Origin: Gavia stellata
Lineage: Eukaryota > Chordata > Aves > Gaviiformes > Gaviidae
Direction of reading: 5' to 3'
Length of the DNA stretch: 64,000 nucleotides
Assembly: GCF_030936135.1 (NCBI RefSeq)
Contig: NC_082619.1
Coordinates: forward strand, 1,677,208 to 1,741,207
Within the stretch, counting starts at the first letter, position 1. Every line of letters begins with the position of its first letter. Of the stretch, positions 47,919 to 60,800 are shown one piece after another. The position numbers and the translations under genes are program-made. The notes under the pieces were generated by a model. It had not been told where the DNA came from. It saw nothing but the letters and a program-made list of their open reading frames with translations, and searched no databases.

Positions 47919-50008
47919 TGAACACAGTATTCTGACAGAATGCAAAGTCAAAATCCTCAGTTAGTATCAGTATTTACACCAGTGAGAATGGGAATAAAGG
48001 TGGAATCGATGTTTCACTTGGTAAAAAGATTTTTTGTTTTTTTGTTTTTTTAACAAGATAGAAGGCCCCCAAAAGTAGGGAATGCTGGGTAAGGATGTCA
48101 ATGGAGGGTCTGAGAACAACTATCAAAACAGCCTAGTGTGAAAATCTGGGGTTTGAAGGCTCCATAGAAAAGTGTGAAAATAAAACTCCACTCTAAAAGC
48201 TGAACAACTGGATGCACTATTATCTTATCATCTTTACGTATGGTGCAGCATGAAATGCAATCACTCCACAACTAGAAGCTGATCAGTCTGCATTGCCATA
48301 TAGATATATATGTATGGCATGGATACATATATAAACATATACAGCATAAACGGCATCAGGTTGGTCCCTCTTCAAAGGTTTAAATAAAAGCAATGAAGCC
48401 TAAGCTATCTTGGAAATAGGGTACTTCTAAATTAAAACAAATTATTCTCTGTTGAGGGCGAGTATAAAACCACTCTCCAGAATTAATCTACAAATATTGG
48501 GAGATGTCACGAGGGCATTACAAAGGAATGGGATGGACACTCCCAGTGTTCAGGCAATCACAGGGTTCACTTCTGCCTTGGAATGGTGCTTACTCCATCG
48601 ATCTCGACACAAACCCACTGCAGTCAGCAGGGTACTTTCTAAAGATGCAGCTGGGTGTTGGATCGGGCTTTGAGCTGGTTACCTTTTATGACAGAAATGC
48701 CAATCCAGGTGCTAGTTACCACAGTTTTCACCAACAGGTGCCGACCAGGGGCACTGGACATGTTTCTGGTCATCAGCATCGTACAGCATTGGTTTCCTCT
48801 CAGCTGCTCCGCTCACAGTGGGTTATAACTTAGGAGGTGCAACATACAGGTGACAAAAGCAGTCAAGAACTTTACAGAAACGAGGAGCAAATTGTTGTGG
48901 TCCTCCACAGGAATGGAGGTACACACTGCCTGCCCACTAGTCCTCTGCTGCCCCAGGGACTCTCCCCAGCCCCAGACAGACCATAGTAGCTTTTTGTGCT
49001 GCATTTTATGGATTGATTCCTTAGAAAAGAAATCCTAGGGACTGTGGGCCAAACTTCCCCATAGTTATACCGACGCTGCTGTGATGGGTCATGCAAGGGC
49101 CAAATTTGACACGAGGCTTTGAAGTGAGGACCCATCCTGCCCTGCTAGACTGCTCAGGATGGGTACTGCATGAGTGTCTACGCCTGCATATCCAGTCATC
49201 CTCCATTTGCATCCCAGGAGCTAAGGAAAAAATGCAAAAACCCCACGCTTAGCAAATGACAAGCCCGTTATTTTTCACAATTTGAAATTGTGTGATGCCA
49301 CTGTCAAAGACTGCGTACTTAGAAGAATACAGCGATAAAAGGGGCTCAATTTACCTGAGCCAAACTGCAGTCTACCCACCCCCCATCATCCTTCTGTTCA
49401 TCACCTTAGCGCAACGGAATGGATGCCATAGTCAGCTCGGTTTGATTTTTCATTTAAAGGCTTCTGTTCCTTGTAAGAGTTGTTCTCTTTTTTTTTTTTC
49501 CTGAATTATTATTTTTTTCAAATCTGAACTATCGCTACACCTTCCACATCCAAACTATGTTGAAGCTTTTATTATTTCAATACTATGACAAAAAACACGT
49601 TTCACACTAAAATAGTCACGCACCCACAGTGCACAAGCTTGCAGATCTAAAGTAGAATAAAAAAGAAAACAAAAGAAAGGAGAAAAAAAAAAACAAAACA
49701 AAACCCCAACAGAAGGAACATCTCTATACAATGGGCTGGTCTTCCCCGATATACCTCTGCCTTCCTTCCGCTCAAGCCTCCTTTTTCACCCTGGAATCTT
49801 AGTGTTACTCCATGACTCCCAATGATAACCTCCCCCCTCCATAACGATCGTACACGTACTACATCAGCCCCCTTTTCCAACTGTTAAAGACACAATGCCA
49901 AGACAAGCGGAATCAGTGGGAGCCCTGGCATTGATTTCCAAGCACTTGCTCTTGATTTCGTGGTTTCGATTCTGCAGAGCATACACGGATGACTCAATAC
50001 ACGTAATG

Positions 50009-50085
50009 TGATAGAATAGAATAGTTCAGTTGGAAGGGACCTACAACCATCATCTAGTCCAACTGCTAATGGAGCCGGCTTTGCG
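50009..50085 (-). mobile_element. Short CR1 3'-end fragment
   Basis: The plus strand reads atagaatagttcagttggaa, then ggacctacaaccatcatcta and gtccaactgc, which is the reverse complement of a CR1 tail. It lies inside the inferred NCAM1 3'UTR. Confidence 0.8.
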
Positions 50086-50542
50086 GGAGGGGTCTTGCAT
50101 GCTGCCAAGCACCCTTGTGCAAAAAGTCTCTGCTTTTACATCAGATTTCTAGGGTCAAAGAAAATGGTATTTACTGACATACTCAGGAGGAATTGATATA
50201 GTCAAACATCTGAGTCCAGACCAGCCCTAACTGTACAATCTCCCTTCTGCTTCTCAAAGCTCCGGGAGGGTTCCATGAAGGAAAGGGGAGAATGTCCTAA
50301 AAAAGCAGAGATGATATTTCTCTTATGCAGTCAGGCCCAGGTCCGGCAAGGGACTTAAACTCTTACTAAATTTAAGTATAGAAGGACTCTCACCAGCAAC
50401 TCTCTCATTCCAAGTTAAGGGTGTGTTTATGTGGATTGCTGGATAAAGACCTTGTTGGTGACAAGTGGTTTGAATAACCCCCACCCGCCCAAAAAAACCC
50501 AAACCAAAACCCAGCATTACTTTTCTTCTTACTCCAGTAAGA

Positions 50543-50574
<32 letters not shown>

Positions 50575-50580
50575 TAATTA
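50543..50580. repeat. (AAT)n microsatellite
   Basis: About ten AAT units, slightly interrupted at the right end (aacaataatt). It lies in the inferred NCAM1 3'UTR. Confidence 0.95.
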
Positions 50581-51525
50581 AGAAAAGATAAAGGGGAAAC
50601 AACTACTGTAAACATCCATGTTTTAAAATGTCTCCCTTTGCAAAGCAAGCATGCTGCTAACCTAGTATCTCTAGACTGTATTTACTTTAAAAAAAAAAAA
50701 AAGGCAGCTATTTTACACATACATTTAAACACAACAGAAGTTAAAAAAAATATTTGTCAATTGTAAACACTGGAAAGAACAAAAGTTGGCAAAAATTAAC
50801 ATAAAATTTAAAGAAATGTAGAGTCTGAATACTGCAAATCGAAATATATCCCCCGAAGCTGCAATTTTGGCATTCTTCCTAAAAAAAGATAATAATAAAA
50901 CCCAAATAAATGTCTAACGTGGAGAACAGAATTCAGTCACAAAGAGCTCAAGACACTTTGCATACTGAACAAATACAAGGTGAACAGAAATTATAACTTA
51001 TTTATGAGGCTTTACATATTTCAAACTCGACTGAAAAGTATAAAAATAAATTGTGGACTTTGTTCATTAAGTACCAGCTGTACCAAGTAGTACAGTGGTT
51101 ATATCTGCTATACTAACGAAGGAAAGAACAGGGTCTTTTTTTTGTCTTTTTTTTTTTTTTTAGGGGGGTCTAGGACTAGTTGATTTTGAGCTTCCCAACC
51201 GTGTTGCAAATGGTATTTGCAATTTTGCTTATTTGAATATACACAGGGTCAGCTAAGCCCTGATTTGGTTACAAGTTTAACCCTGTTTTTAAAAGGTATT
51301 ACTTTTTAAAAGCAAGTGCACAACAAATTGAACTTTTCTAGAAATCTTTAAAAAAAAAAGAAACGAAATGAAAAGAAAAAGAGAGATTCCCCCCCTCCCC
51401 CCATTTATGCATTTTCTGGTTTTGTTTTTTAAAAAAAGGCAACAGACACTAGAGGAATGAGATGTGGTTTGTGTTTTAAATGCTTGGGTGAAGTTGTTCT
51501 GTCATTTGTTTTCATCTGTCGCTGA

Positions 51526-51646
51526 TCATGCTTTGCTCTCGTTTTCATTTGTTTGTGTGGCTTCATTGGGGACCGTCTTCACTTCTGCTGGAGGTGTCTT
51601 AGTTTCCGTTGCTTGCACTTCAGATTTGTCGTCTACTGGGATTTTC
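51526..51646 (-). CDS. NCAM1: NCAM1 last coding exon
   Basis: After an acceptor (ttcttcag) it encodes [20 protein letters not shown], then [19 protein letters not shown] and TGA at 51528-51526. The [12 protein letters not shown]...ENESKA ending is the standard NCAM1 C-terminus. The first residues (KIPVDD) differ from the KGPVEAK form I know from mammals. Confidence 0.98.
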
Positions 51647-54600
51647 CTGAAGAAGAATCACCAAAATGGCACAGTTTAGAGACCGAGAAATACAGACTGT
51701 CCATTGCTGAATTAGTGGTAAGGAAAGAATCTGTTTCTGGAAACAAGCAAGTATATTGCCTTGCTAGAGCAAAACGAGCATTTCCAGATGCAGAAATAAG
51801 TAAAACCAAACCCACCCCCTGGCCCAGCTTCATTTAGCTCTAGTGAAATCTATTTTGATTTTCCTCCTGCCCTGAGTTAACATACTAGTAGGATGAGGTC
51901 TCAGGCGGCAGCAGAGGCACAAGGCATGTGGTGGTGTGAAAAAAGGAGCAAAAGGGAAAACTCACACAGCTGCAAAGGAATTTCATTTTTACCATCACTC
52001 ATTTATGTCACCCAAATGTCCTATTAAAACAGACTGCCATTTTAGCAGAAAGTCTTTTTCCCTACAGGAAGTAAGTCCCAAAATTTCCCAGTATGCTGCA
52101 GGAAGGGAAACACAGAAGTAGTGAATTTTGTCAAACACGTTTTCACAAGCGTAAGAGAGGTCAACATCTTCACAGGCTAAAGCTCCGGTTCATCAGCCTG
52201 TCTTTTGGCACTTTACTGAAGAATCAGAGAAGCCTGTTTGTCCAAGGCTCTCTTCATAGACGTGAAAAGAGCCACACACGGCATATCTGATGGCCTCCCT
52301 GAAGAAGTGCCCGTTCCAGCCCCTTAGCCACAAAGTTAGTCTGAGATGACTGCAATCTTAATTCACCCTGACGAGCAGGTGAGATGAATCTAAGCCTATG
52401 GCTGCAATACTGATTTGCCCCAAGGGAAGCAGATGAGCAGCGCAGGTAGAAGAAGGTGGCTGGATTGGCAGAAAAAAACCACAGCTCTGCATTCCACCAT
52501 ACCAAGAATGCAGTCACATAACACAGACCAAGCTGCATTAATTCAGTTGAAATGTTTCCTTACTCTGGGCAAACCATTTCCTACCTCCTTTCAGCTCGGT
52601 ACCAGATCACAATTCTCTAATCTGTTTGTCCCTCTGTAGCACCCAGCATGACGGGGCAGTGGCTTTAGGTGCAGTGAACTGAAGTGAACATGGATTTCTC
52701 TGCTTGGGAGCAGCTCAGCTGCACCCATCAAGGCTGCCTGGTTCCCTCCAAGCCTAGGGCATCTGCTGTGTCACCCAGGCTTTCCAGGAAGGGCCAGATG
52801 CTCTGTAGCTGTGCGGGGCAGAAGGCAGTGCTGTGGAACAGTCACACGGCAGGAATGTCTCCCGACTTAGGGGAGGACAGGAGCACAGCAGGGAGGTAGG
52901 GAGACCAGAGCCGTAAGATGTAAAGGCACCTGAATAATACAGTAAAACAGCATGGGTTTTCACTCAGATCTGGAAAAGAGCCTGGTTCTTGGTCCTGCAG
53001 TGTCTGACTGACTGCTCTTCTGTGAGTGCTAATACACATTGCAATCACAGTATCAGAGCCAACGATCAAGGCCAATGCTTTATTTTGGATTAAATACAAA
53101 GCTTCCAGAATGTGTAATTTTCCTGGAGATGTAAGGATGGAAGTAGTTCTAACCAAAGCTGTGACTTAGGGTACGTCTCCAGTGTGGTTGCTACAGCATA
53201 GCCTGGATTTATCTAAGTGAGCTGTAAACCTAGCTCTAGAACAGCTAGTTAGGTTCTTGGCAGCAATCTAGCTGACAGTGCAGAGCCCGTTGTCCTCAAT
53301 ACACTTCCCTTTGCAAAAGCTAAAGATGCAGTGTGAACTCAGTCTTTTGGTTTTGGGAGCTGCTCCCACAACAAATCTGAGCTGTCTTTTCAGGATTCTT
53401 TCTCGTGATAAGGCACAGACCCTGCTCAGGCAGGAAAGCCAAGACACTCCTATTTCATCCTGCCTCTAACAACACACGGTGTCCAAAGAGGAAGCCAGAA
53501 GGAACAGGGACCTTAGGTACTTGTCCCCTCGAGGATGGCTTATCCATTGTCAGTCGGCATTTTCCAGGCTTCTGTGCTCATGGCTCTGTCAGCAACTGCC
53601 ATCCAACCCGACACAGTAAGAGTGTTCTTGTCCAACATCTGCACAATAGCTGGGAAGCCTCCCCCCAGTTACCCAGGTGAGGACTTGATGCTGTTTTCAC
53701 TCTCCAGTTACAGTGTCTCCTGCCAAACACAAGGTGCAGACTCGTCTCAGCTGAGGAAAGTGGATCCTGTCCAGATGGCATAAGGCTCCAAAGGATCCCT
53801 AGGCTTTGTCCTGCCTAGGAGCATGCTGATGCTCTCTGAGGAAATCGGCTGGGTAAAGAGGAGACCCAGTACAGTGGATGGAGACTCATCTCTAATATAC
53901 CGAGACCACACACTGCCAAGTTATCCTGACCCAACTGTGCTGTGACAGCTCCCCCTCTCTCAGACAGGATCACATTGCCTTATCCTTTTGCCAGTTTAGG
54001 GACAAATCCAGAGGTACCATGCTTTTACAGTTTCACAGGGCCCTAGTTTCTGCCCTGCCTTACACTGAAACAAGTTCTGAAGGGCTCCTCTGATCTGTTA
54101 GGAAATGGAATTTGGGTGGCTGTGCTCACTGAACTGCAGGAACTCAGCGCCTCTGAGGACAGCACGTCCTTTGCATCAAACTGAACTGTTTCTGATATCT
54201 TTCATAAAAGAAGAACCTACAATAGACAAAGCTGCATTAAAGTCTACAAAATAACACACTTATGATAAATTCCTGGGTTTGTCTTTTCTCTGCTTCCCTG
54301 GCACAGCCTATTCCTGCTTTCCTCCTGGACCTTTAAAGCCAAGCCCTGTTTAGTTGGTTCACAGGTGAGTTAGTTTGCTAAGGAAACAAGGAGATTAGTT
54401 AAGAAAACACCCAACAAGAACACAGCACAAGCACCAGTGCACAAGCGACACAGCACACAACCAACAGAAGATTAAAGGCAGCCATACTCGGTCTTTGCAG
54501 GTGCAGCAGGTACAGAGCTGTCTGCAGTGGAAGAAGCAAGCTCACGAGCTTGCCCACTAGTCACACTGGCAGGAGTAGTAGTGCCAAGAGCTGCAAAAAC

Positions 54601-57600
54601 ATCCTTTGCAAGATCAATGTCTGGTGTCTTGAAGGTCCCTTCGTCCATTTTAAAGTCCTCATTCTGTGAGGGGTTTGTGGTGCTGCCTGAAGCAGCCTCG
54701 CTCTTCAGATTGCTTGGGTTCTTGGTTGTCTCTGTTGGGCTCTTCACTGTACTGGGCTGCACAGCTTCCTTTTCAGGGCTCTTGGTGCTTGAGACCTCCT
54801 GCTTGGGCTCTGATGGAGCTGGAGGGCTAGTGAGGTTTGCAGGGCTTGGGGCAGCTGGCTTGTTACCAGCTGCCACTTTGGAGGTCTCGGCCACGTTAGC
54901 AACAGCGCTGGGGCTGAGCACTGCACCTTGGTTGGACAGGACACTTGAAGACAAATTATTAGTAGCTGGAGTAGAGCTTGGGGTATCGCTGAGATCGACA
55001 AGGGGGGCCACTTTGGGGGTGGAGGAGGGTGGTGGTGAAGAGACTGAGGTGGCTGCCCCTTTGGCTGGAGTAGCCTGGCCAGGCAACATGGAGTTTGAGT
55101 CAGGAATGGCCGTGGCTGGCAGGGCAATACTGGAGGTCAGCGTGGTGGTCTCGCTGGTGGGGCTGTTCTGAGCAGTGGCAAAGGTTTCAGTGATAGTGTC
55201 AGAGTTAGTGGTGCCCGTAGTTACAGAAGGCAGCATGTCCTCAACAGTAGCTGCGGTATCGGCGGGGTGCCTGTGAAGAGGACAGGAGTAGAAGAGAAAT
55301 AGAGACAACGAAGCCTGTAAATGACAGCAGGAGAAAGGGGAGCAGAGCGTAAGAGTGAGAAGGCAGGTGGGTGGCGCAGCAGCAGCATGGCATATGGTTA
55401 CAACACACACACAAAACATGGAGAGGTAGTCAGAAGAGCAGAAACTTTTCAGAGGTCAAATGTGGAAAGGGTAGCGAGGGCTGGCTGGGATGACTGAAGA
55501 ATGACTAGGAAGAGAAAAAAGAGCAAAAAGGACACGTCCTTCAGGAATAGCTTGCTCACGCAGATTTTGGTTCAACTCTTAGCCAAACGTAACCCTGTCA
55601 ACATGCAGAGACTCTTCTCTTATATCCTAACTTTCCTCTAAGGCTCTTCCACCTAACCTCACAAGGAAGCTTTCTACCAATTCCCCGAGCTTGCAGCCCT
55701 ATACCATCTGTCACCACACAACAAGGTCCCAGTGTAGGACCCCTAAATCCAGTTCCTCATCTTGGCCCCGTCCTTTTGCCTGCAAGTCTAAGACCTTCAT
55801 CAAACCGCACAGAATATAATTCTTTTTCTCACACACATGTATAATGCGCATACATATACACGTACATGCACATACATACATGCAGCTTTGAGGTGATGTT
55901 TTCTGCCCTTTTGAGCAGATTCCGGCTTGTTATCTTAGCTAGAATAAGCTTTGCTTTAGGACAATGTCTGACAGTGTAACTACGCTTTAGCAGCCATGAT
56001 GTAGCACTGGTTCCCTTAACAAGTACACGGATGAGAGGCTGGAAAAACAAGTGGTTTAGTCCATGAGAAGTCAGTGTGCCTGAGAACACCATCTCAGGCT
56101 TATTAACAGAGAGAAAACCTTCACAGAGGAGGAGAATTGAGTTAAAACTCTGATAAGACTAGCCAAGAAAATCAGGACTATATAAATCCCAGCTATTCCT
56201 CAGTACTGTGCTTCCGCATTTCAGTGTTGCTTGCAGACATAGCCTCCTTCCTCCTCTCACCTCACAGAGACTTCCAGCAGAACCATTTTACCAGTGGGCC
56301 CCATTGCTAAGCTAATCAAAGGATGTGAGCAGTGTGTGGGTGGAAGAGCCTGACCACCTCACCACTGTGATGACTCTGCTGAAGGCAAGGAACCCAACTT
56401 GTGTCATCAATCCCAAACCTGACTTTAATATTAACAAGCATTTCAGCAGCTTCCTAAAGTGAATTCCTTCCATTACTACTCCAGAAGCTATGGCGAAGTA
56501 CTCAAAGGACACTAGAGCTGCAGCAGTTTAGGAAAGAGCTTAATGTAGACAGTGGGCAATATTTAAACCTTGCCAATCCCAGCTAACATGGATTCACAGA
56601 CTCAGGCCCCAAACAAGCGCTCGAATATAAACAAAGCTCATAGGTAGCTCTCAGCCCTCTCACAGAATAATCAGACCTGCCATGCCTCCCCCAACATCCA
56701 GAGCATAGCTACTCTGCTATCAGCAGAGAGGACTGCTTTCACCATGGGGCATTCAAGCAGTTATCCAGCATTGCTAGGGCAGAGCTCAAGCAGGAGTCGG
56801 TGCTAGCTGGGGGCTGCTTTTGCTCTGCATCCTTTGCAGTGAACCTGGACAAGTACCTGATCTACACACTGGATGGGACTGGCAGAGAACAGGCCTTTCA
56901 AGAAACATTGCTTACTCCCCTTCTGGTGCTGAAAAGTAAGTCACTGAATCTTGGGGAAGAGAGGAGACATGTCCTCACTGGTATGTCACAAATGGAGTGT
57001 GGAGATTTTACCTTTCTTCCTCTCTTCCTGCCCTAAGTCATGGGCATGAGAGATCGGGGATTAAGGCAACCGAGGGCAATGTATTGACCCTGTGTTAAGA
57101 TTGACTAATGCCAACATACTCTGGCTCCGTCAGCGGGGTGGTCTCATTGGGCTCTGTGTGTTTTCCCCCATCGTGGTTGGGGGTCCGCTCCTCTTCAGTC
57201 CGCACCTCCACAATAGGCTCCTTGGACTCATCTTTCCTGTAACAAGGGAATTGCATGGAGATTGGTTCCCATTCACGCTAGGTATCCTCCTGCAAAGACA
57301 TGCTGCAAATGTCGATAGCGAATGACAGAAACTGGCCTAAAGAGCAGATTACGTCTTTTTGTCACTCCCCCTTCCAGTTATTACCCTCAACACAGAAGAC
57401 CACTGTGATGTCCAGCATTGAGCCAACTATTTAATGGCTTCTAACAGGAATAGGACAAAAACAGAGAAACAGCTAAAGAAACCCCTTCCTGGAAATATAA
57501 AGCAGAACCAGTGTGCCCCAGATCTTTTCAGTACCCTCCCATCAGAGATGAGGAAGCCAGAACTCCCTAAAACAGTTTCTTTTCTGGAGCTGCTGAGGGG

Positions 57601-57855
57601 ATGCACTGATCAACAGAAGGAGCAATGTAAGTGGTGACAGTACTCACGAGAAGGCGGCTTTGCCCTCCTCCATGTCTTTGCCCTTGGCTCCTGGGCCGGA
57701 TTTGCCGCACAAGTTGACAGCAATGCACATCAGCAGGCCACACTTGTTCAGGAAGTAGCAGGTGACATCCACAGCCACCAGGAGCAGCACAAAGATAACA
57801 ATGAGAATGCCTACGATGGCAGCAGTCCCAAGGCCTGATGTAGGGCTAGTGCTGG
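51526..57855 (-). CDS. NCAM1: NCAM1, neural cell adhesion molecule 1, 3' coding part
   Basis: Four consecutive coding exons with matching phases: 57855-57648, 57236-57120, 55270-54488 and 51646-51526. They encode the membrane helix and the cytoplasmic domain. The Ig and fibronectin exons lie beyond the right edge. NCAM1 is a homophilic adhesion protein of neurons and muscle. Joining the second exon (ending GA) straight to the last (starting G) gives NCAM-140; including the 783-nt exon gives NCAM-180. Both joins keep the frame, so alternative use is preserved. No GPI-type terminal exon (NCAM-120) was identified in the upstream intron. Confidence 0.98.
54488..55270 (-). CDS. NCAM1: NCAM1 alternative exon specific to NCAM-180
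   Basis: 783 nt with start phase 2 and end phase 2, so it can be skipped without changing the frame. It opens [20 protein letters not shown] and ends [13 protein letters not shown] ... APAKTE. The product is Ser/Thr/Pro-rich and disordered. In the family this insert links NCAM to the spectrin cytoskeleton and is used mainly in mature neurons. Confidence 0.97.
57120..57236 (-). CDS. NCAM1: NCAM1 cytoplasmic exon shared by NCAM-140 and NCAM-180
   Basis: 117 nt, encoding [20 protein letters not shown], then [19 protein letters not shown], as in other vertebrates. Donor GA|GTATGT, end phase 2. Confidence 0.98.
57648..57855 (-). CDS. NCAM1: NCAM1 transmembrane exon
   Basis: 208 nt, start phase 1, end phase 2. 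It encodes [20 protein letters not shown], continuing [19 protein letters not shown], then the juxtamembrane [11 protein letters not shown] with palmitoylation-type cysteines and [15 protein letters not shown]. The acceptor is tctctaaag and the donor TC|GTGAGT. Confidence 0.98.
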
Positions 57856-60800
57856 CTTTAGAGACCGAGAAGAGAAGAAAAGAAGGCATTGTAGTTAAAA
57901 GGCGAGTTGGGGCCAGTTACGGCTCAAATTTGGCTACGCTTAGGTTGCAAGCATGGGAAACTTACAGAAAGTACACCCTCTCTCTAGCAGCCTTGTGTTA
58001 TAACCGGTACTTGATCCTAAAGACATGCAGGACAATCTACCTGGAAAGACAGATTCACTTGGACCTAATGGGGCTTCTGCCATCTCTGGCGGGCTAAAGC
58101 CTGGAAAGCAGACTACAGAAACCTCTTCTACAGTAGCATATACCCAGCTGGAACTCTGAAGGGCTCCTATTTCCCTCCACCACTTCCTCAAGATGAAGGC
58201 TGTGTCTAGGGTCCAGAGTGACTTTGGCACTGCCAGCCTGGCACAAGGGCAAGCGTAAGTGAAGCCTAGACCCTGCAGCATGACTTGCCCTGGTGGGACA
58301 CAGCATACCGGCCCATACCTGTGGGGCCTCAGCATGAATTAGCCCCTTACGTGGTGAAAATGAAAGGAGGAATTAAATCCCTCCCTGTTGTTCAGGTAAG
58401 ACGCAGCCATCCGGAACTGGAAAGTGGTAAGCTTTTCGTGTCTTATCCAGATAGCTGAGCCCACCAGTGAATGCTAGAGTGTTTTGGCTTACAGACAACA
58501 ATCCAAATAGCCTTCTGAGGAAGCAGATGGTAAAGATAAGCAGACTGTCACTCTGTTGACATTGTCCTGGTCACAGCAGCTGCCCACTCCACCACACCCA
58601 ATCTCCGCCAAGTTTCCCCAGCTATAGAATAGAAAAAAATACCTTGCCTTTTCCAGTAGCCAAAAGGACAGCAGGTGAGAGGTGGTGATGGAGACCTAGA
58701 AAATGCATGGGGTTGCCCGTATGGTACTAACTTCAGGGGAAGTGCCTTTAACTTTCTACCTGCTTGTAAAATGCTGAGTGCTGTCTTAGAAACAGGGAGT
58801 GGATAAACACATCAGTTAATCCTGTCAAAGCCTTTGATCATCACAAAACCAACAGGCACAGCCTTCAGTGTTGCCAGCTGCAGCTGGCTTCCCAGCCTCT
58901 TACTATCATACCCTGGACACAAACTGCTTTTTGTTCCCCTTGTTTTATTCCGAGTAATTCTTCCCAAGCTGCTGATCTGCAGGCAGAGCTCATACAGTTC
59001 AGCATCTATTTAGATGTACCAAACTACTCAAAACCAGTTTGCTAGTCTCAACCGCCACATAATCTGCCTCTCACTATGGGACTGTGCACTCAGCAAAGGC
59101 CTGTGCATCTGACAGAGCTGCTTACTGAAACAGCTGCACAAGAGTAGCATGTTTGTCACTGTCCAGAGGAGTATTTTGGTTTTTTCTTTCAATTAAGATG
59201 CAATTCTATTCATTTCTACTGCATTTTTTACTGCTGGATGTCACAACTCCCAAACAATTAGGATCTTTTCTTTGCAGAAAAGCCCAACAAAGCGCCTCTT
59301 TCCCCTCAGCCCAATCTATGTTGACTTTGACAGGTGGAGAGATCATTTCCAGGGCTCACAGACTGAGAGCTATACCCTTTGCCACACATTTTATTACTTA
59401 AAAAATAGAAGACAGAACACCCTTAGCATGAGGCAAGGAAGTGTTCGTTTCATTTTGTGACCCTGATATGTATTAAGGAATCCAGACTCCAACAGGAAAG
59501 TTTCTTTCTGCATTTGACTGTATCTACAAGTCACTCTGACGCACCCGACTCTGACACTTACATCACAAGTCCATTAAATGCTCAGCAGAACATTTGTGTC
59601 ACAGACCAGACCCCTGCCAGCACCTTGCAGCAACCTGCATAATTAAGTGAATTATTCGCCCTCCAACGCATGCAGGGAGTGAGGAGGTCATGTATTTTTC
59701 CTCTTCTAATGTATTCAGGATTCTTGCATGGATTATTCAATAATTAACATGTTCCTGTTCACACCAGCTCCTAGAGAAAAAGCTAAAGATGTGTCAAACT
59801 TTTCTTCTCATCTACATCACCTTTCTGGGAATGAGCTCCTTGGCAGGCTAGTAAAGGTGCACTAAGGAAAGCGTCACAGACAGGATTACAGGATAATAGT
59901 TCCTTGTTGTGCCTCCAAAACGTACGTCATCTCAGTCATGAGAGCTGGAGTGAGACAAAGTATGTTGTTGTGGGACAGATGGAATATTCCCATGTGCTAG
60001 AAGACATCTTCTGGAAAATTCCATTCAAACGAGAGTCCTACTCTTTGCTTCCTCCCCCCACCAGCTTTTACAAGACCTGTCAATATCAGCTATAAGCCCC
60101 GTAAGGTCAGGAATTATCTGTGGCATAAACCACATCAATAGCCTTATACATTGCCCATACCTTGTCTGTGAACCACTGCACATGACCCAGGTGAACTGCA
60201 AGAACAACTGCAAAAACTGCCAACCCATCAGGACAATCACAGCCGCCTCCTCTGGGGTACAGCCAAAGCTTCTGGGTCCTCAGCAAGCATTGCAGCAGGG
60301 GCTGTTTTCAAGCACCTTAGTGTTTACACATGGTATTAGACTTGGGCAAGCTGCTTTACATGAATGGTAAGGAAGGAACTAATTTCTTCTCTGGGCAGGA
60401 GTCAGTTCGCTGTGCCATTGGAAATCAAAAGGTTCAGGCATTCCCACGGGATCCTGGGCCAGCCTGTTACCTTTTCACTTCCAGCAATACCAAGGCACAT
60501 GTATAAACAGGGACGCAAGGAGCTGGAAATGAAAGAACACCTCTGTCTTTGTCATCAGTATGACTAATGTGGGAAAGCTGTTCAGAAAAGATGCTGAGGA
60601 AGACGACGATTCAGGAAAATATCACAATCGTGGTTGAAGAATTAAAAAAATTACTTGGGAAACTCAGTCAATGTAACTTCAGAAAAGAAATGTGCAGGGA
60701 TGAATTAGGTCATTTCAGCACTATATGCAGCTGAATAGTACATACAATAAAGGCACTTTATTTGAGAAAAGATACAACAAGAGTCAAAAGCTGGAAACAG

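Larger units (their letters stand above)
47895..51525 (-). other. NCAM1: NCAM1 3'UTR (inferred)
   Basis: AT-rich, non-coding DNA directly after the NCAM1 stop codon, with several long T or A runs and no other gene. Long 3'UTRs are known for NCAM1 transcripts. The exact end is inferred from the AATAAA at 47918-47913. It includes a CR1 fragment and an ATT microsatellite. Confidence 0.55.

Noticed and set aside
54527-55171. 214-codon plus-strand frame opposite NCAM1
   Set aside because: Antisense shadow of the NCAM-180 exon.
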